A stretch of DNA of 41,771 bases from Corynebacterium suicordis DSM 45110 (GTDB lineage: Bacteria; Actinomycetota; Actinomycetes; Mycobacteriales; Mycobacteriaceae), in assembly GCF_015351405.1 (NCBI RefSeq), contig NZ_JADKMY010000004.1, forward strand, positions 1 to 41,771, in the 5' to 3' direction. Under the pieces are notes generated by a model, which had not been told where the DNA came from, ran no database searches, and saw only the letters and a program-made list of their open reading frames with translations. Within the stretch, counting starts at the first letter, position 1; each line of letters opens with the position of its first letter. The translations under genes were made by a program, and so were the position numbers. This document shows, piece by piece, positions 15,292 through 24,224 of this stretch.

Positions 15292-15564
15292 ATGACAAAC
15301 GCCTTGATGATCATGGCCGCCAACTATAAGACCCCGCCTGCGGAAGTAACCGGCAATGTCTCGACATACCTTGGCTGGTTCCTTTGGCTCCTGATGGTCA
15401 TTGCCGTGGGGCGTTTGATGTGGATCGGCGGCAAGCTCGGCTGGCACCGCTGGCAGGGCACACCTGACGAAAGCGAGCCCATGGTGCAGATCATTTCTCT
15501 GATCGTCGGCGGAATCCTGGCTGGCACAGCAGGGGCCTGGGCCGTGTTTATGGTCGGCGGTTAA
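15292..15564 (+). CDS. Second pilin-like two-helix membrane protein, 90 aa
   Basis: The same build as its upstream neighbour: helix about 25-45 (STYLGWFLWLLMVIAVGRLMW), polar loop with WHRWQGTPDESEP, and a C-terminal helix about 66-89 (QIISLIVGGILAGTAGAWAVF). Both end in a Gly-Gly. The start overlaps no gene but lies 4 nt after the previous stop with only a weak GGCGG upstream, so translational coupling is likely. It is probably a paralogue forming a hetero-oligomer in the T4SS channel. The assignment rests on topology. Confidence 0.62.
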   Translation: MTNALMIMAANYKTPPAEVTGNVSTYLGWFLWLLMVIAVGRLMWIGGKLGWHRWQGTPDESEPMVQIISLIVGGILAGTAGAWAVFMVGG

Positions 15565-15588
15565 AAAACAATGACTAAGGAGAATCAC

Positions 15589-16224
15589 GTGGGTACTCGG
15601 ACGTATCACCGCCACGTCACAGCAAGTGCATGCCTAGTGGCAAGCGCGCTGCTATTGACGTCATGCGGAAACGGGGATGAGGCAACCGGGACACAAGGCC
15701 CGGATCTGTCGGCTCCGCCACAGAAGCTGTCCTGGAGCAAGGTAAAGGGCGTGAGCCTGCCCGTCTCATCTGTGCATGGCCCACGTGATGTCGGTACGTA
15801 CAGCAACGCTTCCGGCTGGGAACATTCCCCGCAGGGTGCAGCGCTGGCAGCAGTTAACGGCTCAATTCGGCCAATATTGGCTGACGATAAGCACTGGGAA
15901 GACGCTGCTTCGGCAGCGTTTGCACCTACTGCGGGACGTGACGTGTTCACCCAGGCTCGCATATCAATCGTGAGCAAGGACGTTGATAAAACGTTGCTGC
16001 CCACGGCATTTAATGGGTACAAGTTCAGCGACTATTCCGACGAGCACGCGGCAGTGACGGTGTTCACGTCGTACACCGATGGTTCGAAGGCCTCGAATGA
16101 GTATCAGATGGATTTCACCGGCGGGGATTGGAAAATCCACTTACCGGATGACGGTAATGCTGGCGGGTCGGTCAAAGCTGTTGAAAATTTCCCTGACGAC
16201 ATGGTGCCATTGGAGGCCAAGTGA
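15589..16224 (+). CDS. Transfer-operon lipoprotein with NTF2-like C-terminal pattern
   Basis: The GTG at 15589 is chosen because AAGGAG lies 7 nt upstream; an in-frame ATG at 15571 has no Shine-Dalgarno sequence. The signal peptide ends in the lipobox LLTSC. The mature ~185-aa domain has an exposed strand-rich C terminus ending GGDWKIHLPDD, the pattern seen in three other proteins of this operon. It should be lipid-anchored on the outer face of the cytoplasmic membrane and assemble with the T4SS core. Its stop overlaps the next start (TGATG). Confidence 0.7.
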   Translation: MGTRTYHRHVTASACLVASALLLTSCGNGDEATGTQGPDLSAPPQKLSWSKVKGVSLPVSSVHGPRDVGTYSNASGWEHSPQGAALAAVNGSIRPILADDKHWEDAASAAFAPTAGRDVFTQARISIVSKDVDKTLLPTAFNGYKFSDYSDEHAAVTVFTSYTDGSKASNEYQMDFTGGDWKIHLPDDGNAGGSVKAVENFPDDMVPLEAK

Positions 16225-17033
16225 TGAATAAGACAATGCGTCGAATTGGCGGTGTGTTTCTGTCCGCGGTGTTCGCGGGCGGTGCGCTCGCTGCGTGCGG
16301 TAGTGATGATGAAGAAAACGCAGGGTCGGAACAGGTAGCCGCTGCCGAGGATGATCGCTCGGTGGAAGAGCGGTTCGAGTGGCAGGCGCGTGCAGCTGAC
16401 CCAAACGGCATCCTCATATTCCAACCAAAGGCGAGCGAGTCGAAGGGTCAGATCCTTTCGACGGAAACCCGTTCATATGAACCAGGTTCGGAAGAAGCGA
16501 AGAACTCTAAACCTGAAGGCGTTGTTTTCCAGATGGTCGACTTCACAGGCGCAGCCCCTATTCCGTTTTCGGAGTCAGACGGGCCAACCGGATTTGATGG
16601 AATGGTTCCAACTGGTTACACGCAATCTGCGGCCGGAGCGGCTTTGGCAGCGGAGGCATACACAGGTGCCGCGTTATCTTCCGTCTATCCAGAGTTTCTG
16701 GAAAAAGTCTCTGTCGGGACTACTGATGAGATGCGGAATGAAGCAAAGAAAAATGCGGACTTCGTTGCACAAAGTAAGGACATACAGACAGCGCATAAAG
16801 CTGGCCACTACCCAGCTTCTGAGGGCGCAAAGGTTGAAATGATTCGACCAGACTACGCGCGTGTTTCTGTCTATTCTCGAGGCACTAAAGAGGATGGCAC
16901 ACCGGGTTTTATTTCAACGTCTCGCGATCTCGTTTGGGTGGGCGGATTGTGGAAAATGAGCTTCGATTCCCAACCGTCCGTGGCGGAAACGGATGAGTTT
17001 CCAAAGGAGGGATGGTCATGGATTCAAGAATAA
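16224..17033 (+). CDS. Second transfer-operon lipoprotein, 269 aa
   Basis: The ATG at 16224 follows GGAGG with good spacing and overlaps the upstream stop. Signal peptide with lipobox LAAC (Cys about residue 25). The mature part includes a helical region rich in Ala (GAALAAEAYTGAALSS, then EKVSVGTTDEMRNEAKKNADF) and ends with strands VSVYSRGTKE and WVGGLWKMSFDS, again an NTF2-like arrangement. It is probably an external T4SS core component and a distant paralogue of the preceding lipoprotein. Its end overlaps the next gene by 16 nt. Confidence 0.7.
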   Translation: MNKTMRRIGGVFLSAVFAGGALAACGSDDEENAGSEQVAAAEDDRSVEERFEWQARAADPNGILIFQPKASESKGQILSTETRSYEPGSEEAKNSKPEGVVFQMVDFTGAAPIPFSESDGPTGFDGMVPTGYTQSAAGAALAAEAYTGAALSSVYPEFLEKVSVGTTDEMRNEAKKNADFVAQSKDIQTAHKAGHYPASEGAKVEMIRPDYARVSVYSRGTKEDGTPGFISTSRDLVWVGGLWKMSFDSQPSVAETDEFPKEGWSWIQE

Positions 17034-18910
17034 AGTTGATAGCGGTGCGTATTTTTTTGACCATTGCTTCTGCGCTTATGGTTATCGCTTTGGCTGCTCC
17101 TGCGAATGCCCAGGATGCAGCCCCTGAGGCCCAACAACCTCCTGCTGCCACCGAAGAGGGGAAGGCTGATGCCGGAGACTCTGAACCGTCAGGAGGGAAG
17201 ACGGGTATTCCCCTAGCGGATGCTGCGCAGTGTCTGGCGAAGGGAGAGATTTCGCTTAGTTGCGGTGCAAATGTCGTGAACTCAATTGTTCCTGGTGGAG
17301 CAATTTCTGCGCCTGTGCGCGACGCGGTAGGAGACAAAGTTTCTGAAAAGGCCTCCGATCTTGTGGAGGGACAGTTCGGCAAGATTGTTGCCTCGATCGG
17401 TGAATCTGCCTTGAAGATGGTGCAGTGGATGCTGGGTCTGTTCATCACTACCCCGAGCTCGATGGTGTTGAGCCTGGGAGATGGTACCGCGGGTGATAAG
17501 GATCAGGGTCTAATCGGTGAGCTAAATGGCTATCTGGGCTATTTGCAGTTGATTGTTGCAGTGATGTCGATCCTGGCGATCGCTGCTCGGTTCATGATGA
17601 GCAAGGGCAGAGAATTTAGTGACCATGCTGAGGATGCTGGCATGACGCTGGGACGCAGTCTTTTTGCGGTCACGGTGTGGGCGGCGTTGATCATTGGCGT
17701 CACGCGGGTGATTGATGGATTGTCGAAGTGGATCTTTGAGGAGACATCGAAACAAGCATCAGAGTCAGTGAAGGGGCTGTTGCAGGATAGCTTTTCTGAT
17801 GGTTGGACGATGAAGGAAGCATTTGCTTCTGCCGCAACGTTGTCTAGTGGCGGAACGATGGGCATTGTCTTGATTTTCGGCATTCTCGTGATTATCACCT
17901 CGGCGATTCAAATGCTGTTGCTTTTCGTGCGCCAGGGGTTGTTGATCTTCATGACGTTGTTTGCCCCGATGGTGGCCGCCGGTGGCGGGTTGCCGATGGG
18001 CAAGGAGATGTGGGAAAAGCTCAAGAGCATGACGATCGCGCTGCTGTTATACAAGCTGGTCGCAGCGATCTTATATGCGATTCCTTTCTTGGCGATTAAG
18101 GAAATCAAGGAGGACGACACGTTATCCGTGATCGTTGCTCTGCTGCTGTTCATGTTGCCTGTCTTTGCGATGCCGATGCTGCTGAGTTTGCTCAGTCCTC
18201 CAGGTACCGGGTCGTTGGCTGGCCCTTCAGGTATGAAGATCGCTGGCGGTGCGATGGGTCTTGCCGCAGGTGGTGCAATGATGGCCGCGTCCGGTGGCAC
18301 GTCTCGTGCTTTAGCGGGCTCTCAGCCTGCGGGCCCTGCGGGTCAGTCGACGGGTAAGGGTTCCCCTGCTGTTGGTGGGTTTGGTGGCTCCGGCGGCGGT
18401 GGAGGCGGCGGTGGAGGAGCTGGATTTGGTGGTGGCGGTGAGTCTGGCCCAAGTCCGAAATCTGGTGGCGGTGGGACTGGTTCTCCCGAATCGTCTCCTA
18501 GCGCAGCTGTGGCAGGCGGAGCTCCTTCAGCGCGTTCTGCTGAGGCAGATTCCTCAGCTGGAGTGAGTGTGCCTGGTGGTAGTAGCGGTGACAGCGGGGG
18601 AGATCCCGGTGGAGCTATCGATGCTGGGTCTCCTCCTCCACCTTCTGGCGGCGGTGAAATCGCCGGGGCTGCCGGTGGTGCAGCCGCAGGAGGAGCGGGG
18701 TCTGGCGGTGGCTCCAAGAGCACTGAATCCAGCAAGCCTGTGGCCGCTGGTAGCTCGTCTCCACGAGCTGCTGGAGGTGCATCAAGTGCCAGCACGGGTG
18801 GGGCGCATCGTCGCCGTACCCCTGCATCGGCAGTGATCGGTGGCGGGTCTGCTCCGATTTTGAAGCTGAAGGCAATGACACCACAGCCACCATCAGGCGT
18901 TTTGCGTTAA
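17018..18910 (+). CDS. VirB6/TrbL-like polytopic channel protein with Gly-rich tail
   Basis: 630 aa. The start at 17018 is 7 nt after AGGAGG; the ATG at 17012 is too close to it. An N-terminal signal/anchor ends near ANAQ, followed by a periplasm-like segment. Hydrophobic helices lie around 130-150, 165-190, 210-230, 275-320, 340-365 and 370-395, with the GRSLFAVTVWAALIIGVTRVI and LLLFVRQGLLIFMTLFAPMVA segments typical of VirB6/TrbL proteins. From about 420 on the protein is almost only Gly/Ser/Ala/Pro, including a run of nine Gly. It would form the membrane channel of the T4SS. It ends the first half of the operon, followed by a terminator. Confidence 0.8.
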   Translation: MDSRIKLIAVRIFLTIASALMVIALAAPANAQDAAPEAQQPPAATEEGKADAGDSEPSGGKTGIPLADAAQCLAKGEISLSCGANVVNSIVPGGAISAPVRDAVGDKVSEKASDLVEGQFGKIVASIGESALKMVQWMLGLFITTPSSMVLSLGDGTAGDKDQGLIGELNGYLGYLQLIVAVMSILAIAARFMMSKGREFSDHAEDAGMTLGRSLFAVTVWAALIIGVTRVIDGLSKWIFEETSKQASESVKGLLQDSFSDGWTMKEAFASAATLSSGGTMGIVLIFGILVIITSAIQMLLLFVRQGLLIFMTLFAPMVAAGGGLPMGKEMWEKLKSMTIALLLYKLVAAILYAIPFLAIKEIKEDDTLSVIVALLLFMLPVFAMPMLLSLLSPPGTGSLAGPSGMKIAGGAMGLAAGGAMMAASGGTSRALAGSQPAGPAGQSTGKGSPAVGGFGGSGGGGGGGGGAGFGGGGESGPSPKSGGGGTGSPESSPSAAVAGGAPSARSAEADSSAGVSVPGGSSGDSGGDPGGAIDAGSPPPPSGGGEIAGAAGGAAAGGAGSGGGSKSTESSKPVAAGSSSPRAAGGASSASTGGAHRRRTPASAVIGGGSAPILKLKAMTPQPPSGVLR

Positions 18911-18945
18911 GCCGCGCTGTGAATATCGGGGTCTAGTGAACAGTG

Positions 18946-18974
18946 AAGCCGCCAGTTAACCCTGGCGGTTTCTT
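18946..18974 (+). terminator. Rho-independent terminator after the VirB6-like gene
   Basis: CCGCCAG (18949-18955) pairs with CTGGCGG (18962-18968) across a 6-nt loop. The stem extends with a G-T and A-T pairs and runs into TTTCTTC. It lies about 40 nt after the stop and would separate the operon into two units, or attenuate expression of the ATPase half. Confidence 0.8.
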
Positions 18975-18981
18975 CATGAAA

Positions 18982-19034
18982 TATGTAACCCCCCTTACAT
19001 GTATGATGGCAGACATGTAAGTCAGGGTTACATA
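18982..19034. promoter_or_regulatory. Nested inverted-repeat operator upstream of the ATPase half of the operon
   Basis: Two concentric perfect inverted repeats are present: outer TATGTAACCC (18982-18991) with GGGTTACATA (19025-19034), and inner TTACATGT (18995-19002) with ACATGTAA (19013-19020) around a 10-nt centre. All four arms share a TTACAT core, giving four half-sites in 53 bp, 13 nt before the next start codon. This looks like a site for a dimeric or tetrameric regulator or, if transcribed, a long hairpin controlling translation of the following gene. Confidence 0.65.
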
Positions 19035-19047
19035 GGTAGAGAGAGTC

Positions 19048-20571
19048 ATGGCAGAGAAAAAGCATTTGAGAATGTACGGCGGATGGACAACTCCGCGCTC
19101 GGAAGGACTTTTTGGTCTGACCACACCGGTGACGATCGCATGTTTCGTGTTGGTCATTGTCGTGCTGATTCTCGGTTTCACGGCGGGTTGGCTTGTTGCT
19201 GGCCCGATCGCATTAGCAGGAATTATCGGCGGCGTGTTTTTGGTGCTCAAGCCCCAGGGACGCCCAGTAAGTGAATGGATTGGTCTGAGGATGGAATTTA
19301 ACCGAGCAAAGAAGAAGGGGCTGTCGAAGTATCTGTCCGGCCCGTTTTCCCGTGTTCCTGGTGGCCGTTACGCACTGCCCGGTGTGCTGGGTCGCCTGGA
19401 GGTCACAGAGCACCGCACCAGTGGTAATCAGCCGTTTGCGATGCTGCATGATCCGCAGCGCAGTGAGTACACAGTGGTCTTCGGCATTTGGCCACAAGGT
19501 GACCAGCTCGTGGACTCTGACGTAATGGATTCCTGGGTGGATCAGTGGGGCGCATTCTTGTCCAACTTAGGCGCGGAAGGTGACGTTGTCGCCGCTACCG
19601 CTGTGGTCGAGACGTTCCCGTCGACGGGCATGAAAGTTCGTCAGGAAGTCCGTTCGATCACGAAGTCGGATGCTCCAGTGTTTACCCAGCAGGTGATGGT
19701 TGAGGCAGCAGAGATGCACTCAGCCCAGCGCATTGATCTTGAGGCTCGCTTGTCAATCACATTTAAGGCAACAACCACGGAAAAGCGTCGTGACAAGACC
19801 ATTCAGGCAAAGGATCTGGGTATTCGTATGCCACTGTTGCAGTCACAGATCGAAGCAGCAGGTCAGAATACCCGCCCGCTCGGTGTCGATGATCTGGTGA
19901 CCGTGGCTAAGCGGGCTTACAGCTCCTCACTGCACCCTGAGATTGAAGCCCTGTCAGCAACTGGCCGTGGCCATGAGATTGAGTGGGCCGATGCAGGCCC
20001 CTCACAAGCTGAACAGACCCCGAACTACTACAAGCATGACGGGTCAGTCTCCTCGACCTGGGAGATGGTTGTTCCCCCTCGCGGTTACGTCCCTCACCGC
20101 GTGCTACGTGGGTTGCTGATGAAGGATGGCGATATTTCGACCAAGCGCGTTGCCGTGTGTTACCGACCTCATACAGCCGCTGAAGCAGCAAAGATTGTGG
20201 ACTCCGATGCGACAAATAAGCGCGAGCGCACCAAGCAGGAACGGCAACGACGAGGTTTTGCCAAGGCACGTTCGGAGCAGGATGAAGCATCCGCTGAACA
20301 GGCTCGCCAGGCAGAAGCCCTGGGTCACGGTCTGACGCGCTTTGGCTTGCTCGTCACCGTCACTGAGCCTGCGCAGGATCTGGATGGATCAGGAAATATG
20401 ACCGTGGATAAAATGCCCAACGCTGAAGCAGTGCTCAAGAGCTTGTCACAGCGTTCGCGGATTCAATTGCGACGCCGCTACTGCTCCCAGCAGATTAGTT
20501 TCGCCGCGGCATTGGGGCTGGGAATCAACATCCCTGAGCACTTGTCCGCAGCAGCGCTGGTGCAGGGTTAG
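19048..20571 (+). CDS. SCO6880-like T4SS protein (PrgI/TraC N-terminal-like partner of the VirB4 ATPase)
   Basis: 507 aa. Two membrane helices near the N terminus (about 27-47 and 50-68: TIACFVLVIVVLILGFTAG and GPIALAGIIGGVFLVL) are followed by RPVSEWIGLRMEFNRAKKKG and a large soluble domain (GRYALPGVLGRLEV, EYTVVFGIWPQGDQLVD). This matches my recollection of the actinobacterial SCO6880 family, which combines a PrgI/VirB3-like membrane part with the N-terminal domain of VirB4. The ATPase domain follows as a separate gene 14 nt downstream, so the two products probably form one functional VirB4 unit. RBS GAGAG. It is preceded by the nested operator. Confidence 0.75.
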   Translation: MAEKKHLRMYGGWTTPRSEGLFGLTTPVTIACFVLVIVVLILGFTAGWLVAGPIALAGIIGGVFLVLKPQGRPVSEWIGLRMEFNRAKKKGLSKYLSGPFSRVPGGRYALPGVLGRLEVTEHRTSGNQPFAMLHDPQRSEYTVVFGIWPQGDQLVDSDVMDSWVDQWGAFLSNLGAEGDVVAATAVVETFPSTGMKVRQEVRSITKSDAPVFTQQVMVEAAEMHSAQRIDLEARLSITFKATTTEKRRDKTIQAKDLGIRMPLLQSQIEAAGQNTRPLGVDDLVTVAKRAYSSSLHPEIEALSATGRGHEIEWADAGPSQAEQTPNYYKHDGSVSSTWEMVVPPRGYVPHRVLRGLLMKDGDISTKRVAVCYRPHTAAEAAKIVDSDATNKRERTKQERQRRGFAKARSEQDEASAEQARQAEALGHGLTRFGLLVTVTEPAQDLDGSGNMTVDKMPNAEAVLKSLSQRSRIQLRRRYCSQQISFAAALGLGINIPEHLSAAALVQG

Positions 20572-20585
20572 GGGAGGTGGCAACA

Positions 20586-22547
20586 ATGACAAAAGGAGCA
20601 AAAGGGTCGAAGACCAAGGCCCCCAAGAAGGGCTATACCGCTGAGGGTGTCTATGCGGAGTGGCGTCTGGAAGAGCTTAAGGAGAAAGCGCAAGGATCTG
20701 GCCCGTCAGCAGCCTGGGCCAGGCAGCTGATTATCCGCGACGCTAATCTGCGTCGGATCAAATTCGGAGATGCATCCGGCGACACCACTGATAGCTGGCG
20801 TAAATCGCACACCATGACCGCTCGTGGCATGATGGGCGAGCTCGGCGGCCCGGACTTCTCGGTCGGCGCGATGCCTGAATCACGCGGCACTACGGACGTT
20901 GTTGCGGGGTTCTACCCGTGGTCGGTCGGTGCTGGGTCACCACCTATTGGCCCGCCGATTGGTTACAACCTGATGACGGGGGAGCCGGTGCAGTTTGATG
21001 CCACCGGTTATAAGCTGCGCGGTGGTGGAATCACGGCTCCTATCGTGATGATTATTGCGCTGAACGGTTTCGGAAAATCAACGCTGGGTCGCCGGTTGCA
21101 AAGCGGCGCGGTGGCCCAGGGGCGTACCTCACTGGTGCTGGGGGATTGCAAACCTGATTTCCGGGATCAGGTCGAGGCGATGACAGATGCTCAAGGCAAT
21201 CCGATGGGTCAGGTTATTGAGCTGGGCCATGGGCTGGGCAGCTTGAACCCGTTGGATGTGGGTTTGCTGGGCGTAGCTGGTGACCGTATTTCCGCGTTGG
21301 CAAAAACACTGGAGAAAGCTGAGCAACTACGTGACGAGATCTCCCAGCGGGAGATTGATGGTCTATTAATGCCAGCATTTGCTCTGCGGTGGCGTCAGAT
21401 GGATGCCGATGAGCGATCGGATTGGATTCGTGAGGTCAACACCCGTGCTCGCAAGGTGAAAGAAGAGCTGCGCTCCCGTCAGACAATGATGGTTGCCTCG
21501 CTTGTTCAGCTGGTGCGTCGCTCATCGATTAATGAGTTTGAGGAGACGATGATTTCCTCGGCTATTAGCAGGCTGTATGACGTGATCGGTTGTACTCACG
21601 ATCGCCCACCATTGCTGGAGGATCTATACGAGCTAATTCGGCTACCTAGTTCCGAGATGATGTTGGATGCCGGTATTGATCCCCGTGATGGAGATGATGT
21701 GCGCCCCGAGGATCGCTTGCGCGCAGAAGAGGAGTACCGCCAGGACATCAAGCCATTGGTGCGTTCTTTGCGCGCACTGATTCGTGGTGAATTTGGTGAG
21801 ATTTTCAATGGTCAGACGACCACTCGCTTGGAATTGGATGCCGCGGCCATCGACGTGGATGTCTCCAACATTCCCCACTCTGATGCGTCCCCACTGCGTG
21901 GCGCGGTGCTTTTGGCGTGCTGGGGAGAAGGATTCGGCGCGGTGGAAGCTGCCCACCACCTGGCAGATATGGGTTTGGAGCGCAAGCGCACCTTCCAGAT
22001 CATCATGGATGAGCTCTGGCAGGTGTTGCAGTCACACTCTTCAATGATTTCCAAGGTCAACCAGCTATCCCGTTTGAATCGCCAAACGGCAACGGAACTG
22101 GTGATGATTACTCACTCAATGGCTGACCTGACAGCGTTTGATTCCAAGCAGTCACAAAATGAGGCCGATGGCCTCATCGAGCGTTCTCGTGTGAAGTTCT
22201 TTGGGCCATTGCCTCAAAAAGAGCTCAACCGGCTCCGTGATGTCGTGGAGTTTTCTGAAACGGCGCAGAACATGCTGGTGAATTGGTCGGCACCACCGGC
22301 TGTAGCAGGTGAAGCGGTACGCCCTGGCGAAAAGCCACCACCACCTCCAGGCACAGGAAAATTCGTGATGAAGGTCAATGAGCGCGGCGCGGATATTGCT
22401 TTCCAGCTGGTGCGTACCCCGGTTGAAATGTCCAGCGGCGTGCACAACACCGATAAGCGTTACGACGATGCAGCCTTACTCAATTCACTGGATGACGACT
22501 CAGATGCATTCCCGGACTTTGAGACTTTCTCGGTAGCGGTGGAGTAG
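20586..22547 (+). CDS. VirB4-like conjugation ATPase
   Basis: About 653 aa from the ATG at 20586, 8 nt after GGGGAGG; a GTG at 20577 overlaps that signal. Walker A is NGFGKSTL near residue 161, and Walker B is FQIIMDELWQVLQ near 472, with the Q-rich segment after it expected for VirB4/TraC ATPases. SLNPLDVG (about 219) is another typical element. There are no membrane helices. It powers assembly of the T4SS and substrate transfer at the membrane, using the SCO6880-like neighbour as its membrane module. It is followed 3 nt later by the wall hydrolase gene. Confidence 0.88.
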   Translation: MTKGAKGSKTKAPKKGYTAEGVYAEWRLEELKEKAQGSGPSAAWARQLIIRDANLRRIKFGDASGDTTDSWRKSHTMTARGMMGELGGPDFSVGAMPESRGTTDVVAGFYPWSVGAGSPPIGPPIGYNLMTGEPVQFDATGYKLRGGGITAPIVMIIALNGFGKSTLGRRLQSGAVAQGRTSLVLGDCKPDFRDQVEAMTDAQGNPMGQVIELGHGLGSLNPLDVGLLGVAGDRISALAKTLEKAEQLRDEISQREIDGLLMPAFALRWRQMDADERSDWIREVNTRARKVKEELRSRQTMMVASLVQLVRRSSINEFEETMISSAISRLYDVIGCTHDRPPLLEDLYELIRLPSSEMMLDAGIDPRDGDDVRPEDRLRAEEEYRQDIKPLVRSLRALIRGEFGEIFNGQTTTRLELDAAAIDVDVSNIPHSDASPLRGAVLLACWGEGFGAVEAAHHLADMGLERKRTFQIIMDELWQVLQSHSSMISKVNQLSRLNRQTATELVMITHSMADLTAFDSKQSQNEADGLIERSRVKFFGPLPQKELNRLRDVVEFSETAQNMLVNWSAPPAVAGEAVRPGEKPPPPPGTGKFVMKVNERGADIAFQLVRTPVEMSSGVHNTDKRYDDAALLNSLDDDSDAFPDFETFSVAVE

Positions 22548-22550
22548 GCG

Positions 22551-24209
22551 ATGAAAAACAGCTCCAGCATGGGGAAAATCGTGGCAGCGCTGATCGCAGT
22601 GATCATTTTGCTCGTCACGATTCTGGTGACGTTTTTTGCGGGGGTCGAAGAACCACAGCAATGCCAGGCTCCAGGATCGACTGATGCTGGAGGGGCAACC
22701 CCGGTAGTCAATGGCGATTTTGCTGAACCCATCGCTGAGTCAAAAAGCAAGCAAACCTCGGGGTACCGCTCGGATGGCCGACCAGACCACGAAGGCATCG
22801 ACTTTGCAGGCCCACTAGGTGACAAAATCTATGCCTTTGCAGACGGCGTAGTCGAACAAGCCGGGCCTGCTTCGGGCTTTGGCAACTGGATTGTTATCGG
22901 ACATGAAATCGATGGCAAGCACTACTCAACTGTCTATGGCCACATGTTTGATGAAGGCCTGAAGGTAAAAACGGGTGACAAGATCACTAAAGGACAGTAC
23001 ATCGCGGATGAGGGCTACAACGGTGGGGTTCAACCACCGGGTGTACAAGGCGCTCACCTGCACTTTGAAGTGTGGGACGGTGGCCGCTTTGCAGGGCACA
23101 GCATCGATCCTGGCCCGTGGGTGGAAAAGGCACGTAGCGGGGGCGGTCAGCAGGACAAGAAACCGTCAGACAAGCCTTCTGAATCGGCTTCTCCAGCATT
23201 ACCCAGTGCGCGACCGTCACAAGGTGGTGAATTGCCAGACTCCGACAAAATCTTGTCTGAGGAACACCTCCAGGTGGACACGATCCGTGTGGCACGTTCT
23301 GTAGCCCAGCGTTTCCCTCAAGTGCAGACAATTGGTGGCTGGCGAGAGTACGACGCCTACCCAGATCATCCATCTGGGCGGGCTGCCGACATCATGATCC
23401 CTAATTCCGAATCGGCGGAAGGTAAAAAGCTCGGAGATTCGATTAAGGATTACCTGTTCGCCAATAAGGATGCGTTCCACATCGAATATATGATCTGGCG
23501 GCAGACTTATATCCCTAGTGATGGCGCGCCAAATCCGATGGGCGATCGAGGATCGCCAACGCAGAACCACTTTGACCACGTGCACGTGACCACTGAAGGT
23601 CACGGGATGCCTAAGCCAGGTCAAAAGTACGGGCCTGCGCCAGAAGGCGGAAATGCCACAGTCGGAGCAACCTCAGGGAGCTCGGATTGCCCCACGGGGA
23701 GCGCCGATGGAGTTGACGTTGCTTTAGCAGAAGGAAATATTCCACCCGAGTTCATCAAGTGGATTCGCATCGGTGGCAGGGAATGCAAGGGATACAGCGC
23801 TCCTTTGTTGGCCGCGCAGCTTCAGCAAGAGTCTGGATTCCAGAAGAATGTCGGCTCTCCAGCAGGCGCGAACGGCCCCGCTCAGTTCATCGATGGAACC
23901 TGGAAGACCTGGGGATACAAAGTTGATGACCAAGGCAGAAAAACCGGCGCAGCCGGTGAAGGAAACATCAACTCCGAAGCGGACGCCACGATGGCCATGG
24001 CGCGGTTAATGTGCGACAACATCGCCACTGCGGAGCGAAAAAAAGCCTCCGGTGAGTGGAAAGGGGAGACCCTCCAACTCGCACTTGCCGCGTACAACGC
24101 TGGCCCCGGAAATGTTGATAATGCCGGTGGCGTCCCACCCTTTGCAGAAACCCAACACTACGTCGAGGTCATCCCGGCCTCAGCGAAAGAATTTGAAGCG
24201 AAAGTCTAA
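22551..24209 (+). CDS. Three-domain peptidoglycan hydrolase: M23 peptidase, HxH domain, lytic transglycosylase
   Basis: 552 aa. One N-terminal membrane helix (about 9-31). Domain 1 (about 65-195) is an M23 endopeptidase: H80..D84 in RPDHEGIDF and GAHLHFEVWDG (His169, His171). Domain 2 (about 230-350) has DHPSGRAADIMIPN and HFDHVHV, zinc-ligand-like motifs of LAS-type peptidases and of the ARB_07466-like C-terminal domain. Domain 3 (about 395-552) is a soluble lytic transglycosylase with Glu427 in QQESGF and the AAYNAGPGNV motif. It would open the peptidoglycan locally so the conjugation channel can be built. Gram-positive conjugation hydrolases (e.g. VirB1/CwlT types) usually carry two such domains, not three. 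Confidence 0.9.
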   Translation: MKNSSSMGKIVAALIAVIILLVTILVTFFAGVEEPQQCQAPGSTDAGGATPVVNGDFAEPIAESKSKQTSGYRSDGRPDHEGIDFAGPLGDKIYAFADGVVEQAGPASGFGNWIVIGHEIDGKHYSTVYGHMFDEGLKVKTGDKITKGQYIADEGYNGGVQPPGVQGAHLHFEVWDGGRFAGHSIDPGPWVEKARSGGGQQDKKPSDKPSESASPALPSARPSQGGELPDSDKILSEEHLQVDTIRVARSVAQRFPQVQTIGGWREYDAYPDHPSGRAADIMIPNSESAEGKKLGDSIKDYLFANKDAFHIEYMIWRQTYIPSDGAPNPMGDRGSPTQNHFDHVHVTTEGHGMPKPGQKYGPAPEGGNATVGATSGSSDCPTGSADGVDVALAEGNIPPEFIKWIRIGGRECKGYSAPLLAAQLQQESGFQKNVGSPAGANGPAQFIDGTWKTWGYKVDDQGRKTGAAGEGNINSEADATMAMARLMCDNIATAERKKASGEWKGETLQLALAAYNAGPGNVDNAGGVPPFAETQHYVEVIPASAKEFEAKV

Positions 24210-24224
24210 AAGGAAAGCACAGCA

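Noticed and set aside
18343..18893. Opposite-strand proline-rich frames
   Set aside because: They mirror the Gly-rich tail of the VirB6-like gene (GGN codons read as proline).
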